NCBI RefSeq assembly: GCF_021869535.1
Contig: NW_026262668.1
Location: 73,863,558 to 73,927,557 of the forward strand
Length of the DNA: 64,000 nucleotides
Direction of reading: 5' to 3'
DNA from: Mytilus californianus
Taxonomy: Eukaryota > Mollusca > Bivalvia > Mytilida > Mytilidae
This document shows positions 58,651 through 64,000 of this stretch, piece by piece (the first letter of the stretch is position 1; every line of letters starts with the position of its first letter). Made by a program: the position numbers and the translations under genes. The notes under the pieces are model-generated. The model had not been told where the DNA came from. It made no database searches and saw only the letters and a list, made by a program, of their open reading frames with translations.

Positions 58651-59390
58651 TCTTTATTTCATCAAAGAATTAAATAATTTCAAATCAAGTAGCAAGTAGC
58701 AAGTATGTCATTTGAATAAGAAACATAGTTTCAGCACTAAGTAAAACCTACGACGTACACTAAATCAAACAAAAAATAATTTCAAATCAAGTAAACATAA
58801 GTAACTAGTATGTCATTCACATAAGATGCATTTGATTTGAGCACTAAGTATAACACATGAGGTATAACTTAAGACAAAATAAAGAAACTTGATCTCATGA
58901 AGTTCATATTTCAAGAGCACCATAAAGTTAAACAGTACGAATCATCTCATAAGCTAGGAATTAATCATTTATATAGCCAAGTACTAAAGTTTTTACTAAG
59001 CAAAACGTAAACTTAATCTCAGAACACTGACAAAATGAACTCAAACGGACAGTCCATAAATACGGGCACATGTCTTCAGGAGGTGACATTCACATATAAG
59101 ATACAAGTGATTTGAGCACTAAGTATAACTTAAGACATATAATAAGGAAACGTTATCTCATAAATTTCATATAAGCACTATGAAGTTAAACAGTACGAAT
59201 CATCTCATGAGCTTGAAATTAATTATTCATATAGCCAAGGACTAAAGTTCTTTCTAAGCACAACGTAAAGTTAATCTCAGAACACTGACAAAATGTATTC
59301 AAACGGACGGTCCATAAATACGGGCACACTTCTTCAGGAGGTGACTGACTGCCATGTCTTTGGTTGCATACTTACTATATGTTGTAAACA
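58651..59390 (-). other. tandem 273/258-bp repeat with possible gene 3' end
   Basis: 58815-59087 and 59088-59345 are two tandem copies ('gcactaagtataac', 'acagtacgaatcatctcat', 'gacaaaatg', 'ataaatacgggcacac'), preceded by a partial third copy. On the minus strand the outermost copy reads SKYATKDMAVSHLLKKCARI then YGPSV and stop (59379-59296). An AATAAA on the same strand is at about 58652-58657. This could be the terminal exon and 3' UTR of a gene whose upstream exons are not visible. The inner copy differs by two amino-acid-changing substitutions, so no selection is evident. Confidence 0.35.
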
Positions 59391-59460
59391 GCATCCCTTA
59401 GGACTGATAAATTTGTAAAGATAATTAAAAAATTGAATTCACATTATACAATATTTTTTC

Positions 59461-59757
59461 TATTATATTTTGCAAATTCAGAAACATGCAAATAATAATG
59501 TCATGTACAAACAGATGTTAAATTTAACTTTTAATGATTTATAATCATTTATATAGTTCAAATCCTCTTTTAATACTTTGTCTGAGTTGTCATTATAGAC
59601 GGTCCGAGTTGAATTTGTAGACAGTCCGAGTTGACTTATTAGTCGGTCCGATTTGACTCTGTCCGAGTTATCTACGGGCCCATTTGTGCCGCATTCGTTA
59701 AATTGCAACAGCCAATGAAATCCGTTATTACAAATATTACCCAGAATGCAATTTTAT
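59461..59757. mobile_element. MITE-like element with GGTCCGAGTT minisatellite, copy 3
   Basis: Same orientation and position relative to the following A-type block as 52688-52984, so B and C share this insertion by common duplication. Confidence 0.65.
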
Positions 59758-60039
59758 TGAATATATATATTTTTTACCACATCTATAGATAAAATTAGAG
59801 ATAAAATATTGCACATAAATTTTATTTTTTGACTATATGTAAAAAAAAAAAAATTGCATGTATATTTGAAAGTTTTGAACATATATTTTTATTTTTTTAA
59901 TATATATAGAAAAATATTGCATATATATTTGTAAGTATTCAACATGAATAGAAATATATTGCATATATATTTGTAAGTTGTGAACATAATTTTTTTTTTA
60001 ATCAGTATTTTTTTGAATATTGAAACGTTTGACGTGCCA

Positions 60040-62775
60040 TACATAACATTCAATTGCATGACGTGTTTCATTAGACACAGTGAGGTTTTCTTCATTTACA
60101 CCTGTGGTGTGATTTATCAGAGTGTTAAGAAAAAACAGGAATTATTTGCTATAGGTTTGTACAGTAACTATATCACAAGGTAAAAAAAAAATGACAGAAC
60201 AACTGAAACTAATGAGATTGTCTAGATTCTTTGTCAATTGCTAGGAAAATCTCGAGATTTGAATCAGACCTCGTTAATGTTACCTTCAAGTTCACTGGGG
60301 ACACGAAGAAAGGCGTGCACTGAAATAAGAATTATTGAGTGAATGAACAATGTCATTACATCAAAACAAGGTTAGAAGATTTCTGTCCCTGAGAAAATAA
60401 CCGGACAACATCGTTTTTGTTCGTTAATCACATTACATAAACTGTTTGTTAAAGAAAAAAGTATAACAAAAATACTGAACTCTAAAGCAAATAAAAAAAG
60501 GAGAAGTCCACAAAAACTGACAAAATCAAATGCTATCAATCAACGAAACAAGTGAAAAACCACTGCCACATTTCTGACTTTGTACAGGCATTTTCCAAAG
60601 AAAACGGTGTGTTAAACCTGGTTTTATTGCTAGCTTAACCTCCCACTTGTATGACAATAGTTTATAAAATTGGGTGAGCAACCCAAACAGACATAATAGG
60701 TTAATGTGACAATAATTGTGATCCGGAAGCCAAATCTGTGTAAACATATATCACAGACATACAACTCAACTGACTAAAAAATTCAAACAAACTTACATAT
60801 AAATCTAACAAAGACACCAACAAAAAAGGTGTAGATATTAAGAATTTGACGATGACGTCAACAAAAAAGGTTTTTGTCGTTGATAGAACATACTAGACTA
60901 AAGTTATTGACAATTGATTTTGGAAACTCAACATATACTCCCACAAGCAGGAGGAAATCATAAACATGTTCTATGTTCCTGTGGAAGTTCAACAAAAAAT
61001 GAAGTACTGGATCTTCCTTCACTGTACTAGTATATCAAAATTACGTAAAAGTTCTTACAAACAACGTTATATTGCTGTTGTTATGAACGTTAAAATATGC
61101 GTTGATATCGTTGTTTGATCGAAAACATTTTCGGCAAATTTGACATGTGCGTTACGAATAGAAGCTATCATTATCGTTCCTCTGTAAAGATGATGTTCCC
61201 TCACCAAATCATTCAAAGATTAGTGATGATGATGATTTCAGCTTTCCAACTGTGAACATTCCATTGACATGTAGCAACATTGCAGCAGCGCCTCTATATA
61301 GAGTATGTATCTCCCTGTTGATACGATATTTAAGAGGTTTGCGTTTCCTTTCATGATTTCCTTGATAGATGGTTGCTGATCACCAGGAAGTTACTGAACC
61401 AAGGATTCCTAGTCGAAAAGTTGAAGTTATCCCTTTCGGAAGTTTTACGGAGATGATTGACCGTTATGGAAAATCTGTCACAGATAACCACGGATATGTT
61501 TAAACTGTCGTAGCGCTTCTCTCGTTATCTTTTCCTCGATTGTGATATCAACGAATGAGACGTTACACCGAATTTGAACTTTCCATGAGCAACACGACGG
61601 GCGCCACACGTGGAGCAGGATATGCTTACCCTTCCGGAACACCTGCAACATTTGTATAACCCTTGTCTTGTGTGTGGTCAGTCTTTAGTTATGTATGTAG
61701 TGTTTAGCAGACTTTTTTTTGTAGATTTTCGTTTTTGTCATGATTTTGTCGGCTTCGCTTCAACTTCTGAGCTTTGATTCTCCGTTTGGTATATTCTGCC
61801 TATTTTCCCCATTTGTCCTTCTGCAAAGCAAATATATATTCCTATCTAACATACCCTTATTTTGCTGATTGATAATCAAATTTTTTTTGTCTTGATTTGT
61901 ATATTTAAATTTGATTACCGAGATTATTGGAAACAGATAAACTGCAGTCGCCTCTTATTTGTTTACATAAAACACACATCGAAGTCAAATTATAACACCT
62001 AAATTTTCTTGTAAATTGAAGAGGTTTTTACTTGTTATATTAAACCCTGACACTCATAGTTTCAGTTTCCATGTGTCTGACGTTAGCCACTAGCCCCAAA
62101 CTTCAAGTTATGTACTCTGTATTCAAAGATTTGAAGATAAATAGGATCAAGTTGAAACATAATGAGTAGATAACTGATCTCATAATCGAACATACAATAA
62201 TCTTATTTTTAAAATTCAACAAGATATAATATATGTGTACAGAACTTATTTTTCTTGAACTCTACATTGAAAAAACACAAACGACAAAATTTCATCTGTT
62301 TTAAGATTTAATTAATACATTTCTTATTTCATATAAATATATAAATGTATATTATTAAATATAATATCTAAAGCATGGACATTAAAATTAGGAATTTGTA
62401 ATTCGGAAGTACTATTTACTATGAATTTTTTTTGTTCTATTTACAAAGACGCACTTTCTCAAAGCTACCTTGGTCCATTATTTTGGGTATATACTACTGA
62501 CATTTACGAGAACAATTAAGACTGGAAGTTTTAATCTAATAATGTATTTGTACCAATTGAAAACTATATTGTTCATTAAAATCCAGTTTCAATGTTATAT
62601 GATTTATAGTTTTATAGACAAACTGGCACGTTTTCTTGATTATATAATGAATTTTTAGTACAATGAAATGCGAATTATAAGTACTTAGCATTGAACTATG
62701 CTTATAGTATGCTTCCAATACTTCTTTCTCTAAATGTTATATAAACTGCACAGGTCGCACTTTTATAATATTATT
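60040..62775 (+). repeat. block C (third A-type copy)
   Basis: Homologous to A and B from 'cattcaattgcatgacgtg' to 'cttttataatatta', then joined directly to block P at 'tataatttgcaac'. Holds RT-2 thumb/3' end at 61185-61800. Neither the 248-bp nor the 236-bp insertion is present. Confidence 0.85.
61185..61800 (+). pseudogene. RT-2 thumb and 3' end (block C)
   Basis: DDVPSPNHSK, FSFPTVNIPLTCSNIAAA and CISLLIRYLRGLRFL, then stops, the RKVEVIPFGSFTEM remnant, MDRYG-like sequence, and the 3' tail 'gagcaggatatgcttaccc' with 'gtcagtctttagt'. Parallel to the A and B copies. Confidence 0.75.
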
Positions 62776-64000
62776 ATAATTTGCAACAATTTCTCATAAA
62801 GACCAAATTACACAAAGAGTAGTTAAAATTATAGACAAAGACATTATTCGTGACAAAAAGACTCACTTTAGTAAAACCTACTGCAATTACTCTAAACTCA
62901 AGACTAAACTTAGGAAGCACTACATAGATGTCAAAGTGTTCTTTCTAAACAAGGACATGGTATATCGAACATTTAATTTGCAAGCGTTTTTTATTGACGA
63001 CGCCTTTAAAGTCGCAAATAACATCAAAGGAAAATAAAAAATGTTTAAAAGCCGACTTCCCGCTGTAACCATGAAGAAGCAGAAACCACAATGATTTTCA
63101 TGATGATGCAATGTTTTTCTACCTGGTGATTAAAATTACAAAATTAAAAAGTATGTGTTCAGACTGGTTCCATTGACAGCTTGAAGGATAACAGACGTTT
63201 TATCCCAGTTCACGCCACTGTTTCGTCTTTTAACCCAGTTGTCCATTCATGCCTAGAGTGGATTTTATTTCACTTCAAATTTTTGTGGAATCGGTAAAAA
63301 GTCAGTATGCAACCTCCTTAGGACGAAAGCAAGCCACTTCAGTAATCTTGCTGCATTAGCACACGGTGATGTTGATAGTACTATATATGATGCTAGAATG
63401 TTTGTAACGGAGTTATACGACTTAAAATACAAGTTCAATAAATCGCACAACAATTGAAATTTGCTAAGACAACAGTTGTCTATATGTAAAGAGTATGATA
63501 AAACTACCGCCATGTGAGTTAGTATTTAAGCAACACGTACTACATTTGTACGAGCACTATGGAAAAGCAAAGTTTGGGTGAAGGCAAATGTTGCCATCCC
63601 AAATAATGGCACGCCGTTTCAGTTTGGTTGGAAAATTTAGCAAAATGACAAGTAAGAGCCAGTTATCTTTTAAAAAGACAAATGACATCAAACTCTCAAC
63701 AAGACCTTGTTTGTTCATGTAAAAGAGAAAGCATGTGCAGGCAGTATGCGGTAACAAGGAGCAGCGACTCATTTCTACTCGTAAGTCATGAACATTTCAG
63801 TGTAACTTAGGATCAATTTTAGTCGTAAGATTTTTTGGTAAAAAGAGTCATATTCCAGTGGCAGTCCAAATTTCTCCGACCTTCATCCCGGACGTCTTCT
63901 GTTACAGGACCTACCTATTGTATTTATTGTTAATGTGTTCTGGTCCTGCACATGCATGAAATATTTGCCACTGGACTTTAAGCAACCAACATTCAATCAA
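62775..64000 (+). repeat. block P, copy 4 (runs off the window)
   Basis: Starts in the middle of coding tract 1 ('aatttgcaacaatttctcat') and follows copy 3 and copies 1/2 to the SINE-like domain (63846-64000). Lacks the 160-bp segment, like copy 3, but retains the PVV...GIGKKS stretch partly and a full SINE-like domain, like copies 1/2. Tract 1 has lost one T near 62943. Confidence 0.85.

Overview
The window looks like nuclear DNA of a marine bivalve, most likely a mussel (Mytilus-type). It is AT-rich, has no dense coding, and carries many dispersed repeats that I recognise from mussel genomes. These include the 'ATAAGAAGATGTGGTATGAG' family, a family ending in an AATC tail, the GGGCAATAACTC modular repeats, and a retroelement whose reverse transcriptase reads TNCAP...YIDD. 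The species call rests on recalled repeat families, not on a search. No complete host gene is present; a few possible single exons are listed at low confidence.

Positions 1-24.8 kb are mostly intergenic or intronic sequence with scattered repeats: two copies of a modular repeat (180-1800 and 8570-11735), a TA-flanked MITE with CRE-like sites, a 1.84-kb PIF/Harbinger-like element with CTT target duplication, a 23-bp minisatellite, a 57-bp satellite, SINE-like copies and an imperfect 106-bp hairpin. The better exon candidates are a possible signal-peptide exon (21008-21113, GTATGT donor) and a possible type II membrane-anchor exon (5933-6110).

Positions 24.8-30.2 kb hold the clearest story. 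A non-LTR retrotransposon reverse transcriptase (RT) is cut twice, by a 1.30-kb TIR element with an 8-bp target duplication (25174-26471) and by a 3.09-kb piggyBac element at TTAA (26542-29630). Removing each insert with one target copy restores the local RT frame at both joints. The piggyBac transposase (minus strand) keeps all four catalytic aspartates and an apparent intron, but carries one internal stop and one frameshift.

Positions 29.55-39.81 kb are a nearly identical head-to-tail tandem duplication of 5127 bp. Its left breakpoint lies inside the right end of the piggyBac element, so the duplication is younger than that insertion. Each copy holds the 3' part of the LINE, a fragment of a second RT, repeats, and a block (P) with decayed coding tracts I cannot identify.

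Positions 39.8-64 kb form a composite array of older, diverged copies: P - X (minus-strand RT thumb) - A (plus-strand RT fragments plus AT-rich tail) - P - X - A-type (B) - A-type (C) - P, running off the window end. Empty-site comparison between the A-type copies delimits individual insertions and deletions. I found no CRISPR, rRNA, tRNA or operon-like organisation. What deserves attention is the layered transposon history, the recent tandem duplication, and the unidentified P coding tract.
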